DNA of 32,318 nt from Nocardiaceae bacterium (lineage in GTDB: Bacteria; Actinomycetota; Actinomycetes; Mycobacteriales; Mycobacteriaceae). Below are positions 1 through 8,551 of the stretch, piece by piece; within the stretch, counting starts at the first letter, position 1; each line of letters begins with the position of its first letter. Under the pieces are notes generated by a model, which worked only from the letters and a program-made list of their open reading frames with translations, had not been told where the DNA came from and made no database searches. The stretch lies in NCBI GenBank assembly GCA_021372355.1, contig JAJFUQ010000061.1, positions 1-32,318 on the forward strand, read 5' to 3'. Both the position numbers and the translations under genes were made by a program.

Positions 1-659
1 ACGACCCCGCGGTCCGCAAGGTCATGGGTGATCCCTATTCGTTGTCCACGGATCGGTCGCTCGAAGCCGACCTGCCGGAGCCACGAGCCACCCTCGCCCC
101 GGCCTCGTCGATCGACCCGAGCCTCAAAGGCTGGGTTGCAACGTTCATGATGGGCCCGGGCAACGCGAAGATCGTGCGCCGAACCAACGGTCTCCTCGGT
201 TGGGCCTACGGAAAGCATCTCCGCTACCACGAGGTGATGAGCACCGGCACGTCTCTCGCGTCTCCCCTGATCGCGGCCGGAATCACCGGTGGCATGGTCG
301 CCGGATTCCTGGGCGGCCCGATCCTCGCGAAATTCGGCGTCGGCCGGAAGCTCATGGAGAAGGTCGCGCCGAAGCCCGGAACCGGGCCGTCCGCCGAGTC
401 CCGAGAGAACGGTTGGTTCACGAGTCAGACCTTCGCCCGGACGTCGTCCGGCGCGAAATATGTCGCCACGATGTCGGCCAAGGGCGACCCGGGCTATGCC
501 GCCACCTCGGTGATGCTCGGCGAATCCGGACTTTGCCTCGCCTTTGACGCCCTGTCCGGCGCCGCCGGCATCCTCACCCCGGCAACGGCCATGGGCTCGT
601 CGCTCACCGACCGGTTGCGGAAGGCGGGCTTCACGATCGAGATCAAGCGGTCAGCCTGA
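1..659 (+). CDS. Saccharopine dehydrogenase-like trans-acting enoyl reductase, C-terminal part
   Basis: This is the 3' part of a gene that begins before the window; the open frame runs from base 3 to the TGA at 657-659. The sequence resembles the C-terminal half of the actinobacterial saccharopine dehydrogenase NADP-binding family (trans-acting enoyl reductase type, as in mycobacterial Rv2449c). Family-like stretches are the GPSAESRENGWF segment, the later GDPGYAATSVMLGESGLCLA segment and the closing AMGSSLTDRLRKAGF. A Gly/Ala/Leu-rich hydrophobic stretch lies in the middle. The N-terminal Rossmann fold is outside the window. The family reduces lipid or polyketide double bonds in some members, but the substrate cannot be read from this part. 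A strong hairpin follows the stop. Confidence is good for family and low for substrate. Confidence 0.8.
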   Translation, partial: DPAVRKVMGDPYSLSTDRSLEADLPEPRATLAPASSIDPSLKGWVATFMMGPGNAKIVRRTNGLLGWAYGKHLRYHEVMSTGTSLASPLIAAGITGGMVAGFLGGPILAKFGVGRKLMEKVAPKPGTGPSAESRENGWFTSQTFARTSSGAKYVATMSAKGDPGYAATSVMLGESGLCLAFDALSGAAGILTPATAMGSSLTDRLRKAGFTIEIKRSA

Positions 660-676
660 CCTGCTGATCACTGACT

Positions 677-715
677 GGGAAGGATTCGGATCGCTCAGCG
701 ATCCAGATCCTTCCC
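677..715. terminator. Bidirectional hairpin terminator
   Basis: Outer arms GGGAAGGAT (677-685) and ATCCTTCCC (707-715) enclose inner arms GGATCGC (688-694) and GCGATCC (698-704) with a 3-base loop. It lies between two convergent genes. There is no T-run, which is common in high-GC actinobacteria. Confidence 0.75.
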
Positions 716-721
716 AATACG

Positions 722-946
722 TCACTCGATCAAGTGCGGTATGTCCCGATGGTGGGCGTGGTCGTAATGGACGGTCGAGCCCACAACCGAGATTCCTGCG
801 ACCGCGAAGATGACGAACGCGGCCGCCGCCAGGATCGCGAAGTTCGTGTGTCCCGTACCAGCCGCTACGAGACCGGCAGCGAGCGAGAAGAACGAACCCA
901 GAACTGCCAGGTAACCAACCCAGCCTGCGAAAATGTTGAGCTTCAT
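722..946 (-). CDS. Small two-helix membrane protein, tandem copy B (74 aa)
   Basis: The function is unknown. The 74-residue protein has two predicted hydrophobic helices (about residues 5-30 and 35-57) and a polar C-terminal tail with the pattern HYDHAHHRDIPH. It is a clear paralogue of the 73-aa gene just upstream (1045-1266). Both begin MKLNIF-GW-GY, share the ATGH segment between the helices and end in HYDHxxHRDIPH. The start is chosen at 946 because GGAGG lies at a normal distance upstream and because the paralogue aligns from this Met; a longer frame exists but its extra N-terminus has no similarity to the paralogue. The two genes are 98 bases apart on the same strand, and a 9-base box is shared upstream of both. 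The His-rich tail suggests metal or proton chemistry at the membrane face, but this is only inference. Confidence 0.8.
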   Translation of the reverse strand: MKLNIFAGWVGYLAVLGSFFSLAAGLVAAGTGHTNFAILAAAAFVIFAVAGISVVGSTVHYDHAHHRDIPHLIE

Positions 947-985
947 CAAGGCCTCCAAAGGAATAAAGCCGCTGATAGGCACAAC

Positions 986-994
986 GTTACGCCG
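986..994 (-). promoter_or_regulatory. Shared upstream box of small membrane gene B
   Basis: On the minus strand this reads CGGCGTAAC, 39 bases before the start codon of the 74-aa gene. A possible -10 element TATCAG (972-977) lies 8 bases downstream. The same 9-mer occurs at nearly the same distance before the paralogous gene. Confidence 0.4.
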
Positions 995-1044
995 GTGGGA
1001 TCCCAGTATGCGAGACCCCATCTGATCTTCGTCCGCAAGAAACG

Positions 1045-1266
1045 TCAGAACGGATGCGGAATATCGCGGTGCATCTTGTGGTCGTAGTGAATCGTCTCGG
1101 CGACGGTCGGGATACCGACAATCGCAGCGATTCCCACGATCAAGAATGCGACGGCCGCCCAGCCCAAATGCCCTGTTGCCGCTGCAACAACACCTGCCGG
1201 AACACAGAACGCAGAAGTCAAAACCAGGACGTAACCGAGCCAGCCCACGAAGATATTGAGCTTCAT
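1045..1266 (-). CDS. Small two-helix membrane protein, tandem copy A (73 aa)
   Basis: The function is unknown. The 73-residue protein has two hydrophobic helices (about residues 5-29 and 34-55) and a short C-terminal tail, HYDHKMHRDIPHPF. It is the tandem paralogue of the 722-946 gene; both ends are conserved while the helices have diverged. The start at 1266 follows the Shine-Dalgarno-like GAGGTGA. The AT-rich stretch at 1291-1299 is a plausible -10 (TATAAG on the minus strand), giving a leader of about 18 bases. The pairing of two short helices with a conserved His/Asp-rich tail resembles small accessory or stress-induced membrane proteins in shape, but I do not recognise a named family. 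Confidence 0.8.
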   Translation of the reverse strand: MKLNIFVGWLGYVLVLTSAFCVPAGVVAAATGHLGWAAVAFLIVGIAAIVGIPTVAETIHYDHKMHRDIPHPF

Positions 1267-1290
1267 TTGTGGTCACCTCAAGACAGACGT

Positions 1291-1312
1291 CTTATATATC
1301 GAGGTTACGCCG
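1291..1312 (-). promoter_or_regulatory. Promoter region of small membrane gene A with shared box
   Basis: The minus strand carries CGGCGTAAC (1304-1312), 7 bases, then TATAAG (1291-1296), followed about 25 bases later by the start codon. Copy B has the same box with 8 bases before TATCAG. The conserved spacing argues for a shared control element. Confidence 0.4.
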
Positions 1313-1411
1313 ATCGGTGAGCGCCGTTTCTCCTCGTTCCACCGGGCGGTCGCTCCCCGTCAATTGACGAGGCCGAACCACGACTCTCCCTTGGCGGGGT
1401 GGCGTGCTCGA

Positions 1412-1417
1412 TACCCT
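1412..1417 (+). promoter_or_regulatory. -10 element of leaderless promoter
   Basis: TACCCT is followed by exactly six bases and then the ATG at 1424. This is the spacing expected when transcription starts on the A of the start codon. Confidence 0.5.
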
Positions 1418-1423
1418 CGACTC

Positions 1424-2218
1424 ATGCGGATTTCGCGACGACGCATGCTCGCCGGGACGGCACAAGTCGCACTGGCATTCGGCACTGTCTCCTGTGTCCG
1501 GGCGGAGCCTGTCCAGCAGCAGCTTCGGGTGGGCGCAGCTTTCCCTGACCCGCCATTCAACGGGCTCGCCGGAAACCGCGGATTCGACGTCTCGCTGATG
1601 GACGCGATCGGCACAATTCTCGGCCGGACTGTGGAATTCATCCCGTTCACCGGACACGACTTCAACGACATATTCGACAAGCTCGACGACGGCACATATG
1701 ACTGCATCACATCGGGGACGACGATCACTGATGCCCGCGCCCAGAAGGCGTCATTCGTTGAGCCGTACCTCATTTCAGGCCAAGCCCTCGCCGTCGACGT
1801 CCGACGGTTTCCCGATGTCCGCAGCGTCAATGACCTGCACGGTTTGACGATCGGAGTCCAGAGCGGAAACACCAGCCAACCGATTGCCGACGATCTCGTC
1901 GCACAGGGCAAGGCGAAATCCGTCCGGGTATACGACTACGGCGACGTGCGCACGGCTATTGCGGACCTGACAACCGGCAAGTGCGACGCGTTCATGAAAC
2001 TGGCGCCGGTGCTGACCGAACTCGTCAAGTCCGTCCCCGGCGTCGACATCGTGCAACGCGGAATCGACACCGAGAAGATCGCCATCGCGGTAGGCCGCTC
2101 GAATCGCGATCTACTGACACAGATCAATGCCGCGCAGGCATCGCTGGAACGCGACGGGCGCCTCCCCGAGCTTCGCGAGCGTTGGCTCGGATCACGCGAG
2201 CTGAATCAGAACCGCTAG
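1424..2218 (+). CDS. Amino-acid-type ABC transporter substrate-binding lipoprotein
   Basis: This is a 264-residue periplasmic binding protein of the family 3 solute-binding type (SBP_bac_3), which captures polar amino acids or similar solutes outside the membrane. The N-terminus has consecutive arginines (RRRML), a hydrophobic stretch and a Cys at about residue 25 (GTVSC). This fits a lipoprotein signal, possibly Tat-dependent. The mature part shows family features: [10 protein letters not shown] near the start, [22 protein letters not shown] and later [13 protein letters not shown]. Start 1424 is chosen because the signal peptide begins there and a leaderless -10 lies six bases upstream; the frame is open further upstream without any family similarity. 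No permease or ATPase gene is adjacent, so it is an orphan binding protein here. Its stop shares the tetranucleotide CTAG with the stop of the convergent dehydrogenase. Confidence 0.85.
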   Translation: MRISRRRMLAGTAQVALAFGTVSCVRAEPVQQQLRVGAAFPDPPFNGLAGNRGFDVSLMDAIGTILGRTVEFIPFTGHDFNDIFDKLDDGTYDCITSGTTITDARAQKASFVEPYLISGQALAVDVRRFPDVRSVNDLHGLTIGVQSGNTSQPIADDLVAQGKAKSVRVYDYGDVRTAIADLTTGKCDAFMKLAPVLTELVKSVPGVDIVQRGIDTEKIAIAVGRSNRDLLTQINAAQASLERDGRLPELRERWLGSRELNQNR

Positions 2219-3252
2219 ATCGTCCCCGCATCGACCACGAACCGGTACCGCACGTCACTGCGCAGCACGCGGTCGTAGGCACCGGTGATGTCGTCGCCGG
2301 TGATGAGTTCGATCAACGGCGCGATCTTGTGCTCGGCGCAGAAGTCGAGCATCTCCTGGGTTTCGCGGATGCCGCCGATCGACGAGCCGCTGAGACTGCG
2401 CCGCTGACTCGTCAGCATTCCGGTGCGGATACTGAGCGGCTTGGTCGGCAGGCCGAGCATCACGAGCGAGCCGTCGAGCCGGAGCAACGACAGGTAGCGA
2501 TCGATGTTCAGATCCGCGGACACCGTGTTGAGGATGAGATCGAATTTTCCGCGAAGCGCACCGAAGGTCGCCGAGTCGGAGGTCGCGTAATACGCCGAAG
2601 CGCCGAGCTTGAGGCCGTCTTCCTGCTTCGACAGCGTTTGGCTCAGCACCGAAACCTCGGCACCCATCGCCGCCGCGATCTGCACACCGACGTGCCCGAG
2701 CCCGCCCATGCCGACGATGGCGATTCGCTTGCCGGGTCCGGCGTCCCAGTGTCGCAGCGGCGAATACAGCGTGACGCCCGCACACAGCAGCGGTGCCGCG
2801 ACGTCGAGTTCGAGGGCGTCCGGGATGCGAAGAACGAAACCTTCATTGACGACGATCTGCTGCGAGTAGCCGCCGTAGGTGATCGTGCCGTCGACGTCGC
2901 GCGAGTTGTAGGTCCAGACGGCTTTCTTGCAGAACTGTTCCTCACCGGCGACACATGGCTCGCATTTTCCGCACGAGTTCACCAAGCAGCCGACGCCGAC
3001 GCGGTCGCCGACCTGGTACTTGGTGACCTCCGGACCGATCGCCGAGACGATGCCCGCGATCTCGTGTCCCGGAACGCAGGGGTAGACCGTTCCCGGCCAC
3101 TCGTTGCGCGCGGTGTGAATGTCCGAGTGGCAGATGCCCACGAACTTCACCTCGATCACGACATCGCGGCCGGCGGGGTCGCGTCGGTCGATCGTCAACT
3201 TCTCGAAGTCTGAATCCGACGCGGTCATCCCGCGCGCAGCTACGGCGTTCAT
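2215..3252 (-). CDS. adhC: Zinc-dependent alcohol dehydrogenase (AdhC/cinnamyl-alcohol type)
   Basis: This is a 345-residue medium-chain dehydrogenase that interconverts alcohols and aldehydes with NAD(P)H, in the cytosol. The catalytic zinc site is visible as GICHSDIH and then GHE within VPGHEIAG. The structural zinc site shows a Cys series ([15 protein letters not shown]), and the Rossmann motif is [11 protein letters not shown]. It resembles the YahK/AdhC branch (mycobacterial Rv3045). Start 3252 is chosen because a GAGGAT Shine-Dalgarno lies just upstream and overlaps the end of the preceding metE-like gene, only 10 bases away. The two genes are therefore probably co-transcribed and translationally coupled. 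Unlike its upstream partner, this protein keeps all its zinc-binding residues. Confidence 0.9.
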   Translation of the reverse strand: MNAVAARGMTASDSDFEKLTIDRRDPAGRDVVIEVKFVGICHSDIHTARNEWPGTVYPCVPGHEIAGIVSAIGPEVTKYQVGDRVGVGCLVNSCGKCEPCVAGEEQFCKKAVWTYNSRDVDGTITYGGYSQQIVVNEGFVLRIPDALELDVAAPLLCAGVTLYSPLRHWDAGPGKRIAIVGMGGLGHVGVQIAAAMGAEVSVLSQTLSKQEDGLKLGASAYYATSDSATFGALRGKFDLILNTVSADLNIDRYLSLLRLDGSLVMLGLPTKPLSIRTGMLTSQRRSLSGSSIGGIRETQEMLDFCAEHKIAPLIELITGDDITGAYDRVLRSDVRYRFVVDAGTI

Positions 3253-3262
3253 GCGCTGATCC

Positions 3263-5569
3263 TCACTGCTGCTCCTGAGCCGCTCGGCGGCGCAGGCGGC
3301 GGGCTGCTGCAACCAGGTTGCGAAGGGATGGCTCGAGTTGCCACTGGTGACGCGTCTTGAGGCCGCCATCCGGGTTCGCCCACAGACGATCGATGCTGAT
3401 CGACTTCGACGCCAGAGTGAGAAGCTCGTCGAACTCATCGATGTCCGGAATGCGGGCGGAACGGCTTTCGTAGACGCCGGGCCCGACGCCGTGCGTCAGT
3501 CCCTCACCATGGCTGGCATCTTCCTCGAGCGCCTCGAGCACCCACTTGATCGAGCGGGTCGCGACCAGCGCGGTGACGTCCGCGTCGAGGCGCTCGATAG
3601 CGTGGACCACCGAGTGCTTGCTCGAATAGTTGATGTGCGTGTGAATCTGCGTTTCTTTCCGCACACTCGAGGTCGCAAGCTTGAACGCATCCACCGACCA
3701 TCGCAGATACTCGTCGCGCTCCTTGCCCTCACGCAGCGGCATGAGTTCGCGGATCGATGGTTCGTCGACCTGAATGATCGCGATCCCGGCGCGGTCGAGA
3801 TCGGTCACCTCGTCGCGAATCGCGAGCGCGACCTGGTCTGCGGTGTCGAACAACGGCTGGTCCTGACGCACGAACGACCGGGCGATCATCGTCACGGGAC
3901 CGGTGACCATGCCCTTGACCGGCTTGTCGGTGAGTGACTGCGCGTACGTGATCCACTCGACCGTCATCGGCTTGGGTCGGCGCACGTCGCCGTAGAGAAT
4001 CGGCGGACGGACGCAGCGCGAGCCGTAGACCTGGACCCAGCCCTGATGGGTCGTCGCGAAGCCCTCGAGCATCTCCGCGAAGTACTGGATCATGTCGTTG
4101 CGCTCATGCTCGCCGTGCACCAAGACGTCGAGCCCGATGTCTTCCTGCAGTCGAATCGTGCGCTCGATCTCTTCCTTGATCTTCTCGACGTACGTGTCGT
4201 AATCGAGCCGACCTTGGCCGAGTTCGTAGCGCAGATGCCGGATTTCGTTGGTCTGTGGGAAGGACCCCAGGGTGGTCGAGGGCACGAGCGGCAGGTTCAG
4301 GCGCTCCTGCTGGGCCGGCCGCCGGTCGGCGTAGGGCTCGCGTTCGCGCATGGCCGGGGTGACCGCGTAAACGCGTTGGCGTACGTCGTGCTTCTGCTTG
4401 AAGTGCACCGAGGACGGCTTCCGGCGCCAGTTCTCCGACGGTCCCTCGGTGAGTGCGCGAGCCAACGAAACGACCTCGCCGACCTTCTGCTTGGCGAAGG
4501 AGAGACGGTCGGCCAGGTTCCCCTCGAGTTCGTACTCGATGAGCGTGTCGTACGGCACGTGAAGCAACGAGCAGCCCGTCGAGACCACCATGTCCGGGCA
4601 GACCTCGGCGAGTTCGCTGAGGTACTTCAGCGTGACGTAACGGTCCGACTTCCACACGTTGCGCCCGTTGATGACGCCCGCGTACAGACGCTTGCGCTTG
4701 ATGCCCGGAATCTCGGCCAGCCGGTCCGGCTTCATCCGGAACGACGCGAGGTCGAGACCGATCGCTTCGACCTTCGTCGCAGCCAGAATCCGGAGGGCCT
4801 CGCCGAAATCGTCGTACTGGCCGGTCACGAGCATGCGCGGGCGCATCGGCGCGTTGGTCAGCCGCTCATAGGCACGTTTGAATGCCTCGAGATCGACGTC
4901 CCGGCGATCCTGTGTGAACATCGGTTCATCGAGTTGCACGCAGGTGGCACCGCGCCTGGCGAGGATCTCGAACAGTTCCTCGTATACGGGCAGCAGACGA
5001 TCGAGGAGGTCGAGGCGGGAGAACTCCCTTTCCGACGTTGGCCCCTTCTTCGACAGCAGCAACAGCGAGACCGGTCCGACCACGACCGGACGGAGTTCGA
5101 TCCCCCGCGCCATCGAACGATCGAACTCGTCGAGAAGTGCCTCCGCATGCAGCGAGAACTCCGTGTTCTCGTCGAGTTCGGGCTGCCGGTAGTGATACGG
5201 CGTGCTGCAGAAACGCACGAGTTCGAGTGGCGGCTGGTCCTCCGCGCCACGGCACATCGCGAAGTAGAAGTCGAGCGGATGCATGTCCGCTTGGAGACTC
5301 TTGAATCGCTCCGGCACCGCGCCGAACAGCAGCGCGTTGTCGAGGATGTGGTCGTAGTAGCTGAAGGTGTTCCCCGGCACCTGCGTCAGACCAGCGGCGT
5401 GTAGCTCGTTGATCTGATCGTCGACGATCTCCCGGGCTACGCGTTCGAGGTCCTCGCGCGTTCCCGTCCCGTGCCAGTAGTGCTCGAGAGCCCACTTCAG
5501 TTCGCGACGGGAACCGATCCGGGGGTAGCCCAGAATGCTCGATCCGAAACCGTCGGCGACGTTCGCCAT
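3263..5569 (-). CDS. MetE-like protein with substituted zinc and catalytic residues
   Basis: At 768 residues this has the full length and two-barrel layout of cobalamin-independent methionine synthase (MetE), which transfers a methyl group from 5-methyltetrahydrofolate-glutamates to zinc-bound homocysteine. The N-terminal domain begins with the family motif LGYPRIG. The C-terminal domain keeps [22 protein letters not shown] and [10 protein letters not shown]. The active site is altered. The canonical HxC motif reads H645-I-N647, the ligand Glu of the LDADV segment is V669, the second ligand Cys of NPDCGLKTR is G735, and the His of GPGVYDxH is R703. The codons for N647 (3629-3631) and G735 (3365-3367) were read directly. 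The frame is uninterrupted, so it is probably a conserved paralogue and not a broken gene. Normal methionine synthesis is unlikely, and its real role is unknown. It is followed 10 bases later by adhC. Confidence 0.88.
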   Translation of the reverse strand: MANVADGFGSSILGYPRIGSRRELKWALEHYWHGTGTREDLERVAREIVDDQINELHAAGLTQVPGNTFSYYDHILDNALLFGAVPERFKSLQADMHPLDFYFAMCRGAEDQPPLELVRFCSTPYHYRQPELDENTEFSLHAEALLDEFDRSMARGIELRPVVVGPVSLLLLSKKGPTSEREFSRLDLLDRLLPVYEELFEILARRGATCVQLDEPMFTQDRRDVDLEAFKRAYERLTNAPMRPRMLVTGQYDDFGEALRILAATKVEAIGLDLASFRMKPDRLAEIPGIKRKRLYAGVINGRNVWKSDRYVTLKYLSELAEVCPDMVVSTGCSLLHVPYDTLIEYELEGNLADRLSFAKQKVGEVVSLARALTEGPSENWRRKPSSVHFKQKHDVRQRVYAVTPAMREREPYADRRPAQQERLNLPLVPSTTLGSFPQTNEIRHLRYELGQGRLDYDTYVEKIKEEIERTIRLQEDIGLDVLVHGEHERNDMIQYFAEMLEGFATTHQGWVQVYGSRCVRPPILYGDVRRPKPMTVEWITYAQSLTDKPVKGMVTGPVTMIARSFVRQDQPLFDTADQVALAIRDEVTDLDRAGIAIIQVDEPSIRELMPLREGKERDEYLRWSVDAFKLATSSVRKETQIHTHINYSSKHSVVHAIERLDADVTALVATRSIKWVLEALEEDASHGEGLTHGVGPGVYESRSARIPDIDEFDELLTLASKSISIDRLWANPDGGLKTRHQWQLEPSLRNLVAAARRLRRRAAQEQQ

Positions 5570-5646
5570 TCGCGTTCGACCTTTCCGTCAAAACACAGGA
5601 GCGCAGCCTGCGAAGCGACCATCAAACACCAGTCCTGACAGTGCAA

Positions 5647-5662
5647 TCCGCTGTGGAGCGGA
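5647..5662 (-). terminator. Weak hairpin after fadB2
   Basis: TCCGCT and AGCGGA arms surround a 4-base loop in the 109-base gap between fadB2 and the metE-like gene. There is no T-run on either side, so this is a tentative terminator. Confidence 0.3.
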
Positions 5663-5678
5663 ATCCGTGCGCCGGGCC

Positions 5679-6569
5679 TTATGCCTTGGGCTTGGCCGCG
5701 CTCTTGTCAGGGTACTGGTAGAAGCCCGAACCAGCCTTCTTCCCGACGAGTCCGGCTTCAACCATTCGAAGAAGCAGCGGAGGCGCCGAGTAGAGCGGCT
5801 CCTTGAACTCGGCGTACATCGAGTCCGCGATCGACTTCACGGTGTCCAGGCCGACGAGGTCGGTGAGGGCCAGCGGGCCCATCGGGTGCGCACAACCGAG
5901 GACCATCGCCTTGTCGATGTCCTCCTTGCTCGCAAAGCCCGACTCGACCATGCGGATGGCCGAGAGCAGGTACGGAACGAGCAGAGCGTTCACGACGAAT
6001 CCCGAGCGGTCGGCCGAGCGCACGACCTGCTTGCCCAGGACCTCGCTGGCGAAGTGCTCGGCGCGCGCGGAAACCTCGGGGCTCGTGCGCAGCGTCGTGA
6101 TGAGCTCGGTCAGCGGCAGCACCGGCACCGGGTTGAAGAAGTGCATTCCGACGACGCGCTCGGGCCGGGTGGTGGCCATCGCGAGCTTCATGATCGGGAT
6201 CGAAGAAGTGTTGGAGGCGAGCACGGCCTCGGGGTCGTTGACGACCTTGTCGAGCTCGCGGAAGACCTGGGTCTTGATCTCCTCGTTTTCGAGGATCGCC
6301 TCGACGACGAGCTGACGGTCGGCGAAGTCGCCGAGGTCGGAGGTGAACCGCAGGCGCCAGGCAGCCTGCTCACGCTCACGGGAAGTGATCTTGCCGCTGC
6401 TCACGCCGCGATCCAGCGAACGCATGATGCGCGCGCGACCGGCAGCTGCGAGCTCACGAGTGGTTTCGTAGACGAGCACGTCGACGTGTGCACGGGCACA
6501 CACCTCCGCAATACCGGCACCCATCTGGCCTGCACCGATGATGCCGACTCGCTGAATCTTCTCGGACAC
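5679..6569 (-). CDS. fadB2: 3-hydroxybutyryl-CoA dehydrogenase
   Basis: This 296-residue enzyme oxidises 3-hydroxyacyl-CoA to 3-oxoacyl-CoA with NAD(P) (or runs in reverse) in short-chain fatty acid metabolism. The N-terminal dinucleotide-binding motif is GIIGAGQMGAGIAEV. The active-site region includes LASNTSSI and GMHFFNPVPVLPL, and the C-terminal domain has GCAHPMGPLALTDLVGLD and GKKAGSGFYQY. Length and motifs match FadB2 of mycobacteria (Rv0468). It lies 124 bases downstream of isocitrate lyase on the same strand, as in M. tuberculosis (icl1-fadB2). A strong hairpin terminator lies between the two, so it may have its own promoter or depend on read-through. Confidence 0.93.
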   Translation of the reverse strand: MSEKIQRVGIIGAGQMGAGIAEVCARAHVDVLVYETTRELAAAGRARIMRSLDRGVSSGKITSREREQAAWRLRFTSDLGDFADRQLVVEAILENEEIKTQVFRELDKVVNDPEAVLASNTSSIPIMKLAMATTRPERVVGMHFFNPVPVLPLTELITTLRTSPEVSARAEHFASEVLGKQVVRSADRSGFVVNALLVPYLLSAIRMVESGFASKEDIDKAMVLGCAHPMGPLALTDLVGLDTVKSIADSMYAEFKEPLYSAPPLLLRMVEAGLVGKKAGSGFYQYPDKSAAKPKA

Positions 6570-6627
6570 TGACGCTCCTGCTCGTTACTTCCGTGGTGGG
6601 AAATGTGGGGCTTCCACTTGTGGTGGT

Positions 6628-6667
6628 AAAAAACGACGCCGCGGGACCCGAATCGAATCCCGCGGCG
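6628..6667 (-). terminator. Rho-independent terminator of icl
   Basis: On the minus strand a stem with 10-base arms (CGCCGCGGGA and TCCCGCGGCG, 11-base loop) is followed by TCG and a run of six T. It stands directly behind the isocitrate lyase gene and before fadB2. Confidence 0.85.
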
Positions 6668-6693
6668 GCGCGGTGTGGCTCTCAGCCCAGTTC

Positions 6694-7983
<1,290 letters not shown>

Positions 7984-8058
7984 GCTCTGGTTCTCTCCCT
8001 TATTGAAGTGAGTCGGGGCGAGGAGACCGACCGGTCAGCCTCGTCGCCGACTTGGCCT

Positions 8059-8072
8059 TCGCAATTTTGCGA
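8059..8072. promoter_or_regulatory. Palindromic RamB-like box
   Basis: TCGCAA, two bases, TTGCGA is a perfect inverted repeat in the icl leader region. TTGCGAA also occurs upstream of ramB (16692-16698). Confidence 0.45.
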
Positions 8073-8126
8073 GGCACTTCGTGTGTACGTTGAAACGATT
8101 GCACAACAGAAATCGCACGTCCAGCC

Positions 8127-8134
8127 TTTGCAAA
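8127..8134. promoter_or_regulatory. RamB-like box TTTGCAAA
   Basis: This is the exact 8-base core of the published corynebacterial RamB motif ([A/G]AACTTTGCAAA), located upstream of isocitrate lyase. Confidence 0.55.
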
Positions 8135-8169
8135 TGCCAAGATTCGCCACACTGGGACGCTTCCTTGCT

Positions 8170-8180
8170 AACTTTGCGAA
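8170..8180. promoter_or_regulatory. RamB-like box AACTTTGCGAA
   Basis: This matches the corynebacterial RamB consensus core with one change (G for A). It lies about 36 bases downstream of a possible icl -10. Confidence 0.55.
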
Positions 8181-8363
8181 GCCGCTCGTCCGACGTTCTG
8201 AAAAAACAGTACAATCGTCCGGTTTGCATGCTACCCCGACGGCTGGGGATTGTGGACTTGACCTGGGAAGTTCGTTATCGGACTTTCCACCCGGCCGCCT
8301 CAAGCGGTACTACGTGTCCCAAAGCCCTCACAGTTCAACCTGCGTTCACTCCCCAGTCAGCGC

Positions 8364-8379
8364 TGTGAGCGCATTCACA
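8364..8379. promoter_or_regulatory. CRP/GlxR-like binding site
   Basis: TGTGA, six bases, TCACA has both perfect half-sites of the cyclic-AMP-receptor/GlxR family. It lies 173 bases before the acyltransferase start and about 380 bases before icl, so either gene could be the target. Confidence 0.65.
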
Positions 8380-8451
8380 GTCGCGCCACGCCGCGCCGGG
8401 ACCCCTTTTCAATCAGCAGACCCCGATGCATGTCGCGACCGTCACAACAAA

Positions 8452-8467
8452 TAGACCAAGCGGTCTA
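8452..8467. promoter_or_regulatory. TetR-type operator, copy 1
   Basis: TAGACC, AAGC, GGTCTA is a perfect inverted repeat. A second copy is centred 37 bases downstream, before the WS/DGAT gene. Confidence 0.55.
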
Positions 8468-8488
8468 CCCCCGGCTACGGTTCTTCGA

Positions 8489-8504
8489 TAGACCGAACAG
8501 TCTA
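8489..8504. promoter_or_regulatory. TetR-type operator, copy 2
   Basis: TAGACC, GAAC, AGTCTA repeats copy 1 with one arm mismatch. A possible -10 TACGGT (8476-8481) lies between the two copies, so occupancy would block the acyltransferase promoter. Confidence 0.5.
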
Positions 8505-8551
8505 TTTGTGATCGCGAGCGTCTTCGGGCGCCACGCAACCGGAGGCAAACA

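Larger units (their letters stand above)
7984..8551. other. Regulatory intergenic region between icl and the WS/DGAT gene
   Basis: No convincing gene is seen in these 568 bases between two divergent genes. The half nearest icl is relatively AT-rich and carries three RamB-like boxes (8059-8072, 8127-8134, 8170-8180). A possible minus-strand -10, TACTGT, lies at 8206-8211. The half nearest the acyltransferase gene carries a CRP/GlxR-like palindrome (8364-8379) and two TetR-type palindromes (8452-8467, 8489-8504). Confidence 0.7.

Noticed and set aside
4046..5404. 452-codon frame opposite the metE-like gene
   Set aside because: It is a codon-bias shadow; the translation is rich in Arg, His and Glu with no domain, whereas the opposite strand is clearly MetE-like.
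3263..5569. Sequencing error or frameshift as explanation for the missing MetE zinc ligands
   Set aside because: The substitutions are independent codon changes at four separate places within an otherwise conserved, unbroken frame.
5570..5678. Cobalamin or SAM riboswitch before the metE-like gene
   Set aside because: Only 109 bases are available and no B12-box or SAM-riboswitch core was seen.
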